Counted from the first letter of the stretch, positions 20,765-32,983 are shown. The stretch: DNA of 64,000 nucleotides from Lomentospora prolificans (GCA_029532625.1 JARFXM010000011.1:4229501-4293500); one strand, 5' to 3'. Notes: generated from the letters alone by a model not told the origin. A program made the numbers and translations.

Positions 20765-22121
20765 ATGAAGCAGGCGTTCCTTCTCAGCGCCCTCGCGGCC
20801 TTTGCTCTCGCCGCTCCCCGGCCCCAGGACGAAACCGAAGAGCCAGCCACTCCCGAAACCCCGGAGCCTGAGAGCCCCACCTCCGACATCCAGTGCGCCG
20901 CCGTGCCCTCCCCTTGGCCCTCGTACCAAGGCTACCCTGTCCAAAGTTCCCTCCCAGACCCCTTCGTCCCCCCCATCTACATGACGATCGACGGCTCAGA
21001 CGGTACGTCTACCGCCGACCTAATGGCCGGCAAAGGCAAGAACCGCATCTCCACCCCCGAAGAGTGGTACCAATGCCAGAAACCTCAGCTCATGGAGATG
21101 CTCCAAGAGTACCAGTTCGGCTACTACCCTGATCACTCCGAAGAAACCGTCGAAGCCACGCGCACGGGCAACAACCTCGCCATCTCCGTCACTGCCGGGG
21201 GCAAAACCGGCAGCTTCGCCGCCACCGTCCAGCTTCCCTCCGGCACGGGCCCTTTCCCCGTCGTCATCGCCATCGGCGGCATGAAGAACCAGCCCTACTT
21301 GCAGGCCGGTATCGCCGTCGCCGAGTTCAACTACATGGCCGTCGCCGCCGATAGCAACGCCAAGTCCGGCGCCTTTTGGCAGATCTACGGCGACCGCGAC
21401 ATCGGCGTTCTCACCGCCTGGGCGTGGGGCTTCCACCGCGTTCTCGACGCCATCAACCAGACCGTCTCCGAGATCGACGCGACGCGCGTTGGCGTCACCG
21501 GCTGCTCCCGCCTTGGAAAGGGCGCCCTCGCCGCCTCCCTCTTCGACGAACGCATCACCCTTAGCATGCCCATGTCCTCTGGCGTCCAGGGCTTTGGGCC
21601 CTACCGATACTTCACCCTCTCCGGTCAGGGTGAGAACCTCGATAACTCGAAGCAGGGCGCTGGCTGGTGGAGCAACAGCCGCCTTGGAGAGTTCGTCGGC
21701 CACCACGAGAACCTCCCCTTCGACGCCCACACCATCGCTGCCGCCATCGCCCCCAGAGCCATCGTGGCTGATCAGGGCGTCGGCGATCAGTTTGTCAACT
21801 CGAAGGGCTCATCTACCGTCATTTACCCCGCTGCGCAGGTTGTGTACGACTTCCTTGGGGCGAGCGATAAGCTTGCCATTGCTATTCGACAGGGCGGACA
21901 CTGTGACATGAGCGGATAGTAAGCTTTCCTCCCCTACTTCATCTTCACCACTCAGGGATGGAGACAGCTAACAGCAAACCAGTGACAATGTCCTCCCCTA
22001 CGTCCGTCACATCCTTCAGGACGAGCCGTTGACCAGGGACTACCACGATCTCGGCAGCTATGGCTCTGCCCTCGCCGAGGCCTTCCCTTGGTCTGCTACG
22101 GCGCCCAAGGTTGCTGCGTAA
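20765..22121 (+). CDS. Secreted CE15 glucuronoyl esterase homologue
   Basis: CE15 enzymes cleave ester links between lignin alcohols and 4-O-methylglucuronate of xylan. Two exons, 20765-21918 and 21983-22121, 430 aa. A signal peptide (MKQAFLLSALAAFALA) is followed by an acidic Pro/Glu/Thr-rich linker where a CBM might sit in relatives; no CBM is seen. The catalytic domain carries the nucleophile motif GCSRLGKGA with Ser248, and GGHCDMSGY with the catalytic-type His379, just before the intron. At the position where fungal CE15 has the acid of the triad (QESG) this protein reads MSSG (Ser271), so the canonical Glu is absent. An alternative acid may come from Asp residues in VADQGVGDQF. The two exons join in phase at a Tyr codon. 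Confidence 0.85.
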
Positions 22122-22591
22122 GAAAGGAAAAAACAACGGGCACGAAAACGGGGGAAAGTAAAAATGGCACAAAGTGGGGGAAGATCGGTTTGTTGGATGG
22201 ACGGGTAGCTTTCGAACGTGTAATACTGTAGATATTGATGTACACACCGTTTTAAGCTATGGTACCTGTATCAAAGAAGCCGACCTCAACATCTTCAGGT
22301 TTAGAGGAATGCATTATTGTTTCCACTCTATGTTAAGTGTTACACGATTATAACAGACCTCGCGAGAAGTCCTTCTCTGCAAAAGTAGCACAATGACACC
22401 TCTTAAACGCCTCCAAAAGTGCATATATAATATTTCAAATACCAACCAGTCTTCCCTCAACCGTTTTCCGTCATGTAATAACATCCATCTAACTCCGCGC
22501 CGTGAAAGAATGCATTCGACAACCAATATCTGAAAACATACAAAACAAATGAAACAAAAACAAGGGGCTTACTAGAGAGCGTGTTTCCTCC
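22122..22591. other. Convergent intergenic region
   Basis: The 470 bases between the CE15 stop and the ZIP transporter stop, AT-richer than the flanks. Nothing recognised. Confidence 0.45.
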
Positions 22592-24187
22592 CTACGCAAT
22601 CATCCTCACGGCAGCCATAAGCAATGCGCCGCCGACGACCGCCAGGAAGGCTCTCGTCCTCCTCTTCCCCTTGAGCGTCCTGTAGCTCTTCTCGGTCAAA
22701 AAGTCCTCGGCAAGTAGCTGTACGAGGCCTGCGAAGAGCAGCAAGCCCGCCGAGATAGCATTCATGATACCCACAGTCAGCAGACCGGCCTCGCTCTGCG
22801 GGTCGTACATGTTGTGAATGATCAAGCCGATGGACTGGCCCAAAGGCGTGGTCATGCCGAAAGCGAGGACCATGAGCCAGGGCCGCAAAGAGCTCTTGGA
22901 GAAATGGATGGCGGCGATGCGGCTGCCGAGGGCGAGACCCTCGAAGGACTGGTGAATGGTGATGGCAAAGAGAAAGACTAAGAAAGTCGGGCCGGATTCA
23001 ACGGAGAGGGCCATGCCGATGAAGATGCTGTGGAAGAGGATACCGGCCTCGAGGAGCAGACACTGTAGGAAAAGCTTCTTTTGCTCGTCGGGGGTGGGGA
23101 TGTGAAAGTGGGGGTCGGAGTCGGCGGGAGCCCGGCCAGTAGTCGTTTGGCCATTGAGGGGCTTCTGAGTTTCGTCAAAGGGGTGGGGATCGAGTTCATC
23201 GACATCGAGTTCCATATCGGAGGCATTGTCGGTAGATTTGCGAATGGAAGGCCTCGTAGGCGTCTGGTCGGGGATTGGGGTCAGCCCGGGTCGAGGTGAG
23301 ACGCCATCGACGAGTCCCTCGGTCGCTTCAAGATCTTGGAGCGTCATGGCAGGCGGGTGCTGGTGCCTCCTTGCCGCGATGGTACTCTCGGGAGCGGTAA
23401 TGGTGTGGATCGGGATCTCTTCATCCTCGTCATCCGAATCCCAGATACCCGAGTGGTTATGGACGTGACCGGCACCTCGTCCTGTAAGGTATGATTCGAG
23501 CGTCACAACAGAAAGGACGGCGATCATGGCGATAAGACCGGCCATGGGGGGATATTTCTTGCTGAAGAAGTCGGGCAAGCATGGGTTTGTTAGGTTCATG
23601 AAAGCCATGGGCAGGAGGTGTATGAAGGAAGTGGCCAGGAGCACGCCCGTGCCGAGATGTTGGCAGTAGAACAGGAATGTCTTCTGGAAGCCAGATTTGT
23701 TGGTCTGGTTCGTTATGAGGGGCAAGCCGCAGGCTACAGTTGTGTTGCAAGTTAGAACAGTCCAAGTATTGTATTCAACTGGAAGTTCGGAGAGAAGACG
23801 TACTTGTTGTGCTGAGCACAAGTATAAGGAACAGAGCGCCAACGTGTAGTGGGGTGTTGTAGGAAACCATGTTCATGGTGCTCCCGCACTCGGGTTTCGG
23901 TCCGTCCATAGTGGCGCCGCCATGTTGCCGCTTCGAGAGTTCGGAGAGGAGATCTTCGGTTGATATCAAAGACCAAGAGTCTGTTTGTAGGCCATAGTTA
24001 GCAGCTGGAGGTGTAGAGTATTGGGCTTGTCAAAAAGCGGGAAATGGCGGGTGCATGCGAAAGGGCCACCGCAGAGATCCAGGCTGCCCGCCAACACTAA
24101 TGGCCGCAGGTAACAATGTAGGCCTAGCGACATAGCCAAGGTGAAGCTCTACATACCCCGATGGACAAACCCACTGGATGAATCCAT
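22592..24187 (-). CDS. ZIP-family zinc (divalent metal) transporter
   Basis: Imports Zn2+ or related metals into the cytosol. Exons 24157-24187 (inferred small first exon), 23804-23980 and 22592-23733, 449 aa. The first exon gives MDSSSGFVHR and joins in phase through a 176-nt intron; without it, the next in-frame ATG is at 23909. The first TM is PLHVGALFLILVLSTT. A His-rich cytosolic loop (HVHNHSG, RRHQHPP, DPHPF, DPHFHIP) separates TM3 from TM4 and is low in complexity. The signature TM4/TM5 motifs HSIFIGMALSV and HQSFEGLALGSRI supply the metal-site His/Glu. Eight TMs fit the hydropathy. The presence of a ZIP transporter is certain; the exact start is less so. Confidence 0.87.
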
Positions 24188-26111
24188 ATTGGCTTGTTTC
24201 GCGAATCAGCCGAATGAAGAGATCAGACGACGCCTTAGCGCATGGTTCGCGGTCGCAAGGTCGGACGGGTTAATGTATTAGGCGCGGGAGATGCCGATCG
24301 AAAATGCACAACCTAATTTGCAGCGATGCTCGATATTGATAATGAGGATATTCGAATACCGCTTTTCCGGCAGCAACCGTCGAGGAACAGGAATCGGAAG
24401 TATTAGCCTGGGGTTTATCCTCAGGAAAAGAAAAGACGAAAAGGACACAAGAGCTCGATATGGCTGAGGGTTGGAGGGCAGGAGAAGTGGACCGCCAGGC
24501 CCCCAAACAGTCACTGGCAAAGTGCCTTACTCCACAATTACTATACTATGCACATCCCAGCATGCGCATAGAGTTTGGGGCCGTTAGAGTGGGTACGAGA
24601 CCAAGGTCTGATGGATTTTGCAGGGGAGCACCGATTCCAGACAGGCCCGCTATAAGGTCGTGTTATGTTGGGTGTTGTCTCGATTGGAAGGTTCCAAGGA
24701 ATGGGGCGGAGTCGATTGGAGCGAGTGGTGGGCCTGTGACAACACGCACACATACCCAGCCAGGTGCCAGCGGAATGCAGTGGAGGTGTGCCAGCAACAG
24801 GCACCGAGAGTTTGACCCCTATTTCCACACATTGTCTGGGTCGCTTTTATCTATGTACTGTGCTGCTGGATTTCCCAACCAGGATCCGAGTTCCTAGATC
24901 GGTCACAAACCACACCAGGCTTTTCACGCTTGAAAAACTAGTTTGGGGTGCTGCACAGACAAGCCAAAACGGCACCTTTGGGGGTCCGTTGGCTGGCCGT
25001 TGAGCAAATACTCGGTATTCAAGTGGCCCTCCATGTGCGATGTGATGCGGCGTTGTCAGAAGCAGTGCATTTTCCCCTATTCAGGACATTAATGGAAATC
25101 CACTCACTGGGCTATCTATTAATGGCTGGCATCGCTCACGAATCCTCCCACGGGGAAACACGCTCAAAGTCGCGCGTTTACCACCCGCCATAGCCAGCGA
25201 TCCGGTACGCGCAACCGGTCTCTGCGTCTTACCTTGATCAACCAAAGTCGGTCCACAGACAGGACACGTCAGATCCATAGATGACGTAGCGAGAAGCTCT
25301 ATTTTACAAGCAAGCATATGCAAAAGGAGGGGAAGCACAAGAAAGCTTGTCAACTTCCCCGACTCCGACTCCGTTGGGGCTACCAGTAAAATGTATAATC
25401 GCGATGCCCATCTCTTTCTTCTTCTGTCTAAGCCACCCTGTCTTGGGAGTGGACGGACTCGCCAGCTGCCTTTGAGTATCAGTGTGGTTTTCGACGGGTT
25501 CCGACAGTCATTTAGCTTGACTGATTGAACCCTGGTCCCTGGTACGCCCGGATTATTCTGGCGTGTGGTTACTTTCATGCATTGCGACGCTGGAATGACG
25601 CCCAGACTCTATCCGCTGCCATTCCTCAAATAACTTTTCCTTTTGACAAACTGAGGCACCAGTTACAAAGGATGGACACAATGACTGATCAACTTGATAA
25701 TTTGATAATAGTTGGAAACAGACTGCTCGAGACATTGTGAATGACAGGTGCTGGCGACGGATAAATGAGTGGGTGAGACAGTCAATCTTGTCTACTTCCA
25801 CGAACTTGAGTTCTATATATTTCAGTTCAAATATCTACTGTGAGACGAAATGGGAGACTTGGCCCCATAACTAACTGAACGACCTTCATCGAGGGCGCAG
25901 CTTACCGAGCGCTCTTATATGCTCATCATAATTTGACAGTGTCCTAGTAAAACCTCGCATGCAAATATCATGATGTAGCATTGAAGAACCACCTAAACAC
26001 CTATTAGAACCCACCCCCCCTTTTCTCTCAAACAAAAATAATAAAAAGAAACAAAAAAAAATTACAGGCCAAGGAATTAAATAAAGTATCCGCGCCGAGA
26101 GCCGGAAACAT
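24188..26111. other. Intergenic region upstream of ZIP gene
   Basis: About 1.9 kb with only short ORFs that do not resemble known proteins. It ends in an A-rich stretch (26030-26090) at the 3' side of the next minus-strand gene. Confidence 0.45.
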
Positions 26112-27539
26112 TTAAGACGGTGTTAGCATCTCTCGAAACACCGTGGCCAGCGGGCCTGGCTTCAAAGTAGGCGCATCCCACATCGACGCCGCCAACTCGG
26201 GCACCTCTCCGGCTGGATCACGACAGATTTTGTAGGCCGGAATCAGCGGTAAAGGCTTCTCGTTTTCATGCACCGTGGGCTTCGTCCCTGTGGCCGCTCT
26301 GTGAATAGGCGGTGGTGGTGGCCACAGTTGTCTGCCCCTCGGTTTGGTTGCCGCCACCTCTCCCCTTCTCTTTGCCCTTCTATTCGCCCGCTCTTTGTCC
26401 CTCTGCTGCTGCTGGAGAAGGTCATTGTAGCGAAAGTAGTTCTGGATCCCTGAGTCGACGGTCATCATGGTGATCGGCCGCCCAGCGCTATTGAACGCCG
26501 GGTTCGGACTGTCCTGAATCACCAATCCCGCCCGTAGAAAGAGGGCCCTAGCATCCGGAAACGCACCCTCAAAAGTATCTAGAAATAGTGGATTTAGAAA
26601 ATGAGGTATCTGCTTCCGGCACACCACCTTTTCATACCGCATGATCTGATGAACCAGCCATGTCACCTCCTCCGCCAACGACCTCTGTAAGGCCATTGCA
26701 CCCGGACTTCCTCTCGTAGTCATGTATGACTTGGCGGTATAGTCGAGGAGCGCCTCCAGTCCCAGAATACGCACCCCATTTTCACCGTAATCATCACCCC
26801 GCACCGTGACCGAGGTCCTCATTCGTTCATACCAGCTGGAGCCAAGAATGCGTCGAATCTTGACTCTCCGTATCTTGCCGCCGTCGTCTGGAAGCCTGAT
26901 ACCAAACTCGTACCTGGTCGACTCAAGCTTGACAACACCCTGTTGGGTCTTGACCCAGCAGCGTACCATCTCCAGAGAATGATCCGGGCAGAGAATCGCC
27001 ACGTGCTTAGCGTAACGTCCCGTGTACCCGTGCATTATCATCGCCGAGAGCCCTGTCACCATGTACCATTCGTGAGACAAGCTCTTGGAGAGCCACGCCA
27101 CAATCGCCATCACTGTAGAGGGGTGCATCGCCTCATTTAGTCCGTTGCTGGGCGGCGGCGGCGGCCGTGAAGAAACGGAGTCCTCTGGAAGCGGGAGCCG
27201 GCGTTCATATACCGGATTCAAAGCCAGAGGCATGGAAGTGGGCCTAGCGAAGACTTCACCTTCGTACGTATATTCCATGTTACCCCGGGAATACCGTTCC
27301 AGCGGCGGGCGTGACCGGTGCTTCCATATATCGTATCTAATTTGGGGGTAAGCTAGACGGATCGTGGGAGGGCCATTGAGGACCTCGGCCTGCCGGGGCT
27401 TTACGGCCTTGCGTCTCCGCATCCTCTGGACTCTGAACCAAACTTTGAAGCTTTCTCGGGCGCGCTGAGTAGCGCGGGTGACAACAGAGAAGGGGGTACC
27501 GCAGCCGAGTCTTGAATACCATTGAGGTTTCCTGGGCAT
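26112..27539 (-). CDS. Uncharacterised 475-aa protein, possible nucleotidyltransferase-like fold
   Basis: Single-exon ORF starting MPRKPQWYSRLG. I do not recognise a named family. The N-terminal ~60 residues are strongly basic (a TRATQRARESFKVWFRVQRM helix, then RRRKAVKPRQ), which could target it to the nucleus or mitochondrion. The central part reads EWYMVTGLSAMIMHGYTGR followed by KHVAILCPDHSLEMV. The pattern of hydrophobic-Gly-hydrophobic with a later beta strand recalls the start of AbiEii-like or minimal nucleotidyltransferase folds, but no clear catalytic Asp pair (GSxxxDxD) is seen. The C-terminal third is Pro- and Arg-rich (a poly-Pro stretch near 26310) and ends with EMLTPS. Codon use looks coding throughout. 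It is likely a conserved fungal orphan. Confidence 0.65.
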   Translation of the reverse strand: MPRKPQWYSRLGCGTPFSVVTRATQRARESFKVWFRVQRMRRRKAVKPRQAEVLNGPPTIRLAYPQIRYDIWKHRSRPPLERYSRGNMEYTYEGEVFARPTSMPLALNPVYERRLPLPEDSVSSRPPPPPSNGLNEAMHPSTVMAIVAWLSKSLSHEWYMVTGLSAMIMHGYTGRYAKHVAILCPDHSLEMVRCWVKTQQGVVKLESTRYEFGIRLPDDGGKIRRVKIRRILGSSWYERMRTSVTVRGDDYGENGVRILGLEALLDYTAKSYMTTRGSPGAMALQRSLAEEVTWLVHQIMRYEKVVCRKQIPHFLNPLFLDTFEGAFPDARALFLRAGLVIQDSPNPAFNSAGRPITMMTVDSGIQNYFRYNDLLQQQQRDKERANRRAKRRGEVAATKPRGRQLWPPPPPIHRAATGTKPTVHENEKPLPLIPAYKICRDPAGEVPELAASMWDAPTLKPGPLATVFREMLTPS

Positions 27540-28093
27540 CGTATGTGCTGATCTTCGCTTCCTAACCGCTCGACATATACGCCATGAGGACCTACCTTTG
27601 ATCTGTGAGTTTTGATCTGTGAGGTTTGACCGACCTACTAGGGTTGTCGTTGCTGATAACTTGACGTAGGGGAAAGGGTGCTAGGACTAAGGCAGAGCGC
27701 AGTCTAATATAGCCTAGGCTGTTTCCATTTTGAACAATGGCTCTGCTGGCTGTGTGTTAAATAGCTAGAGATGAAAAGAAAGAGGCTTTGTAAGTCCTTG
27801 CATGCTACTAGTGTAAGGCAAAGGGATGAATTGCCAATACACCTTTTACAAACGCGAAGGAGAGACAATGCAGAGAAAGCCAAGTGCCAAAGGCAGGAAC
27901 GCTGGCACTGAGGAATGCAATGGATAGAGACTAGCGAAATTTGAATTAACAACCTCTTGTACATTGATGAGCCTGCTTCTAGAATAATACCATGACCTAT
28001 TAGCAGAGGTTTCTAGTTTTACAGATGGCGAAGAGGGCGGTACTGGGGTATCTCCTCGATTTGGCGCAGTGAGCCGAATGTGGCGGGGACCGT
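27540..28093. other. Intergenic region
   Basis: The 554 bases between the orphan gene start and the RPN11 stop. It contains a tandem-like GATCTGTGAGTTTTGATCTGTGAGGTTTG duplication at about 27600-27628, each half about 14 nt. No gene. Confidence 0.45.
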
Positions 28094-29251
28094 TCATAAC
28101 TCCTCCTCCACATCCATGAGATCATCTTTAGCTTGGCCATTCTGGCCTAACGCGAGCGCGTCCTTCTTTCCAGGCATCGTCGACTCCTTGTCAATCATTT
28201 GTCTCGACACCGATACGATGTTATCCTCAATAAGCTGCTGGCCAACATCCGCAAGATGCTTCTTGGGGTCCAGCTTTCCGACGTAACGGGTCTTGAGTTG
28301 ATCCTTTGTTAGCTCCGTCTCCTCCTTGACTCGCTTCTCATAGCCATCCGCGAGGTTGACAAGCCTCTCCAGCCTCTCCTTGTTACGCGAACCCTCGGTG
28401 CGGAAGTCTTCCATTGTAAGAGCCTCCGTCCAGACATGCTTGTGTAGGTTCATCAACATGTTCTCCTCGAGCGCCGTCTTCCTATAGTTGATGCCGATGG
28501 AATAGTAGTGGCGGTTCAGACCGTGGATAAGGGCCTGGATTGACGGCTTGTTGATATGACCCAAGTTACTCGTGCTCTGTCGGGGCTCTTGTCCGAGCAT
28601 CAGAGACTGGGGATTGATAAGGCGGAAAGCATCTATGACAACCTTGCCCTTGACGGATTGGATAGGATCGACGACGACAGCAACGGCTCGGGGGGTAAGC
28701 TGCTCGAAGGACTGCTGGGTCTGGATATCGACGGATGACAGCCAGCAGCCGAAACCGGGATGGGAATGGTACCAACCAACGACAGACTCGGGCCTTATTT
28801 AGGAAAGAATGTTAGAAGTCAAGATTTTGTCAGAATGAGATTCACGGTTGTGATCGAAAGCTCACCTTCCTGTTTGCCGGAGCATGTCCATCATCTTCAT
28901 CTGGAACACAGGATCGACGGCCTCGACACTGACACCAGTACCGCTCTGGGGCATGGCAAAAACGTCTACTACCCTTACGGTGAAATCATCGACGAACTCT
29001 CCAAGCATGAGACCCATGACTTCCATAGGCACACCGGCACGGCCATGGCGAAGCATCTTAAGGAGGGCTAGGGAGGAAATGTAAACGGTCTCGGAGTTAT
29101 CAATCAGGCTAGTGTTATCCTGTAGAACCGTATATTAGCTTCGGACTGGCAACGGAGATATTGGAACCACAGTTAGGCGACTCACAGCACCAGGTTGGCT
29201 TCCAAGCCCACCGAGGCCGCCGGGGCCAAGGATATTCCTGAGACGTTCCAT
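28094..29251 (-). CDS. rpn11: 26S proteasome lid deubiquitinase RPN11
   Basis: JAMM/MPN+ metalloprotease that removes ubiquitin chains from substrates at the proteasome. Exons 29186-29251, 28866-29119 and 28094-28793, 339 aa, both introns GT-AG and in phase. The N-terminus is MERLRNILGPGGLGG. The MPN core shows GVPMEVMGLMLGEFVDD (upstream Glu), then YHSHPGFGCWLSSVD, giving the HxHx7SxxD zinc site. The C-terminal helices contain NRHYYSIGINYRK and a Lys/Glu-rich segment, ending DLMDVEEEL. The length is close to the ~310 residues of yeast and human Rpn11 plus a short tail. It is divergent from RPD3, with 994 bp shared between the two starts. Confidence 0.96.
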
Positions 29252-30245
29252 GATGATTTAAAGCTCTAGTTGTGTCAAAAGGCGGGCAAAAATAGAACCG
29301 TGCAGAGGATAGAATCTTGGTATAGTAGCAGATTGAGGATGGGAGGAAGGGATGGATACTGAGTTGGCGTTGATGTGGCGATTGTGGTGACAATCGGTGC
29401 GCGGAAGGCTGTTTTTAACGGTTCTGCCCAGCTCCAAGTGATGTTGACGCCAGCAGCTCGCAGCCTGCTTGCGCTGAAGCCTCTGCCCACCATACACGCG
29501 CACGAGCTCGGCGAGTGGGCTTACCCAAGCAGAGTGCGCTGGCCAAAGCTCAGCTCCTGACATCTCATTAGTCATTGTTATCACGTGACTAAACGCTTTG
29601 AAGGCTTGTTTTCTATTGGTCCGTGCTCCTCAGCCTTGCATTGCAATGGAGAGAACTCGTTTGGCGTGCGGCACCGCATGATTGGAGAGGTGGCCCTGGC
29701 ACTACTTACATAATCTACTCATTGATCCCGACGATTCAACTCCGCGTCTTCGCCGAACGCAGCCCTCTTCCAACGGAAGGAGGCGCATCAGGCTGAATCA
29801 CGAAGAATTCGATCCTCTTAATGCTCTGACACGACCGTGTTCCTTAGCACTCAGAAATTTGCATTGAGGCGCACGGGGACTATTTTCTCATTTTCTCATC
29901 CCCCCTGTAATGTTTCTGGGAGTCGATCATTCTTAGATTTTCGAGTCGCGCCTTTTCTCAAGGTCTCCGCGTTCTTGCCTTTCGTCGAACACGACTCGTA
30001 TTGAAACCTATCCAGCACGAAACATCGATTGAAAGCAGCCCTGTCGTCCGGCGGTCCGCGCAGGCGTTCTGTCTTGACAATACTGCCGAATCATTCTCTC
30101 GTCCCTCAGCAAGCTTCGTTTGCTTCCACCCTCCGCCATACGCTCTGCCCTAGCCGAACTTATCCTCCCACTCTTACAAACTCTTTCCCACCACTGAAGA
30201 ACAACCGCCTACCGTGTTGTATAATTTGCGATCAGCAAGTCCAAG
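29252..30245. other. Shared promoter region RPN11 / RPD3
   Basis: The 994 bases between two divergent housekeeping genes. Short ORFs only. A proteasome-control-type element (GGTGGCAAA) was not found by eye. Confidence 0.5.
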
Positions 30246-32247
30246 ATGTCGATGACAGGTCCTTTGGGCTCGTCAGCCCTCAACAACACGAGCGGCGCAA
30301 CCCCTCGAAAGGTTGCCTACTTTTACGACGATGACATAGGCTACTACGCCTACCCTGTGGGCCATCCCATGAAACCCCATCGAATTCGACTCGCCCACAA
30401 CCTCATCATGCATTACAATCTGTATAGGCAGATGGAAGTATATGTGAGTGTTATAGGTTCCTCTGTGCAGCTTAGCTGTGCTTCAATCCTGTTACCCTCC
30501 ACCGACTAACCACAATTTCTTTCTCTCCCAGCGCGCCAAGCCCGCCACAAAGATGGAAATGACCCAATTTCACACCGACGAATACATCGATTTCCTCCAA
30601 AAAGTCACCCCTGACAACATGGATGCGTATCAGAAGGAGCAGGGAAAATACAACGTTGGAGACGATTGCCCAGTAATTGATGGGCTCTTCGAGTTCTGTG
30701 GTATCAGCGCTGGCGCCTCAATGGAAGGAGCCGCCAGACTAAACCGACAGAAGTGCGACATCGCGGTAAACTGGGCGGGGGGCCTCCATCACGCAAAGAA
30801 GAGCGAAGCAAGTGGCTTCTGCTATGTCAATGGTTTGTATTCACGGCATCCGTATCTTGGTGCTATGAAGGAAGCTAACAAAGCCCCTTCTAGACATTGT
30901 CCTTGGTATCCTTGAGCTTCTCCGATTCAACAAGCGCGTGCTCTACATCGATATTGATGTTCACCACGGTGACGGCGTCGAAGAGGCCTTCTATACCACC
31001 GACCGAGTCATGACCGTGTCCTTCCACAAGTATGGAGAGTACTTCCCGGGCACCGGTGAGCTGCGCGACATCGGCATCGGACAAGGGAAGCACTATGCCG
31101 TAAACTTCCCTCTACGCGACGGTATCGACGACACATCTTACAAGTCCATCTTTGAGCCCGTCATTTCCAAGGTCATGGAATTTTACCAACCCGATGTTGT
31201 CGTTCTCCAGTGTGGTAGTGACAGTTTGTCCGGTGATCGCCTCGGATGCTTCAACCTGAGTATGCGTGGCCATGCCAACTGTGTCGCTTTCGTCAAGAGC
31301 TTCCATAAGCCTACCCTAGTTCTTGGCGGTGGTGGCTATACTATGCGCAACGTATCCCGTACGTGGGCTTACGAGACCGGTGTTGTTCTCGGCAAGGAAA
31401 ACGAGATGGACCCCAATATTCCCTTTAACGAGTACTACGCCGTAAGTTCCTTCATATATCTAGCTTGTAGGGGTGTTAGTTTTCTCACGCTAACATATTC
31501 TAGTACTATGGCCCCGATTATCAGCTTGATGTGCGACCATCCAATATGGAGAACGCCAACAGCCCCGAGTACCTTGAAAAAATCAAGGCTGCTGTGATGG
31601 AAAACCTACGACATACCGCGCCTGCACCCTCAGTTCAGATGCAGGATATTCCTCCCTCGTTTGGCGCCATGACTGACGAGGAAGAAGCCGAGCTGGATGA
31701 TCTCAATGAGGATATGAATAAGGATGTCCGCATTACTCAACACGCCGCTGACAAGAGGATCGCGCACGGCGCCGAGTTTGAGGAAAGCGACGATGAGGAT
31801 GGGCCCCAGCCTAATGGCGCCGGTCGAGTTGGCTCTAAGCGACAATTCTCCGACTTCAAGAATGATGAGGCCGCTGGCGATAGCGGATCGGCCACTCCCG
31901 CCAACCAATCTACGACAGCTCCCGAGCCCGCCGAGGTCGAAGATCCCGATGTGACCATTGAAGATGCCGGTGCCGCTGCTATCGAGCACAAGCCTGCTCG
32001 GTCCAACTCTCCTCCCAAGAAGACCAAGACCGAAGACGAGCCCGCTAGCGCCAATGACGAGAGCGACAAGGAAGCAGAGAAAGAAAAGGATAAAGAGAGT
32101 GAAAAGGAGAAGGATGCCGAGACCCAACTGGAGGCCACGGACAAGGAGGAGCAGTCGGCCGAGAAGGAGGCCGAGAAGCCCGTCGACGCCGATGGCGACG
32201 TCGGCATGGAGGATGCCGTGGTGAAAAAGGAAGACGACAAGCAATAG
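30246..32247 (+). CDS. rpd3: Class I histone deacetylase RPD3
   Basis: Zn-dependent lysine deacetylase of Sin3/Rpd3 co-repressor complexes in the nucleus. Exons 30246-30443, 30532-30832, 30894-31441 and 31504-32247 give 596 aa; all introns are short GT-AG in phase. The catalytic core reads VAYFYDDDIGYYAYPVGHPM, then NWAGGLHHAKKSEASGFCY, DIVLGILELL, YIDIDVHHGDGVEEAFY and VLQCGSDSLSGDRLG, giving the tandem-His and Asp/His/Asp zinc ligands, and later GGGGYTMRNVSRTW. The last exon begins YYGPDYQLDVRPSNM. The C-terminal ~200 residues form a highly charged tail (long Glu/Lys/Asp repeats, about 31990-32240), much longer than in yeast Rpd3, which is common in filamentous fungi. Confidence 0.96.
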
Positions 32248-32958
32248 GCGGTTAACTTTGTTCCCATGGGTAAGATCGAAGCGCCTCTAGAACCAGCTTT
32301 GCTTCGAGCGCGTCGCTTGCTACGGTTATATCTGCCGTTATCCTCAACCGGCGTTTATCGCGTTCGTTTCTTTTTCTTGTCTCTTTCGTATCATCATTTC
32401 CAATTACGGCGGCGTTCGAAGGGTCATCTTGTAATGGAACAAAAGGGAGGTCATGTCGAGTGTTGAACGTTTTATCTTTGTACAATACATCTTATTTGGC
32501 GCGTTGCTAGGAAGTAGTACGGAGCATGACAGCACATTCCCAAGCACATTCGCAACTTGCCCGTAAGTGCTCCTCTACAGGGACCATGTGCTTGGGTCCT
32601 GCAAGAAGATGGATCTTCCGAACTACAAGTAGCCCTCGAGCTACATCAATAGCAGATCAATCGGATTTGACTACGAATATAACGTCCCACTGCCATGATA
32701 ACATTGATGTAAAGGCCACCATGTATGTATTGTTGGACGAAGAGCTATCAGAAAGCTTCCTGACGTCAATGGAAAACACCCCAAAACATTTCCTGCAGCA
32801 ATCGCCGGCCCACCCACGAGCACAAGACATTATGGCGAGTGCATCAATTGCATCCTCTATACGTTCGCTCGGGCTCCCTTGCTAAGAGAAACAGGATGCA
32901 TCTGAGGAGGGAGCATTCGGCCAGTATTACAGGCCCAACCGGGACCGGATCTCGGCAC

Positions 32959-32983
32959 AAAAAAAAAAAAAAAAAAAAAAAAA
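32959..32983 (+). repeat. Poly(A) tract, 25 A
   Basis: Uninterrupted A run flanked by GGCAC and CTTTCCC. It may be a microsatellite or the tail of an old retroposed sequence; no target-site duplication is obvious. Confidence 0.8.

Noticed and set aside
21020..21730. 236-codon antisense ORF opposite the CE15 gene
   Set aside because: Gly/Val/Asp-rich antisense shadow of a C-biased coding region.
24460..24897. 145-codon ORF between the ZIP gene and the orphan gene
   Set aside because: Overlapping ORFs of comparable length on both strands, random composition, and no splice-extended homology.
32526..32885. 119-codon ORF downstream of RPD3
   Set aside because: No family resemblance, no clear start context, and it lies in the RPD3 3' flank.
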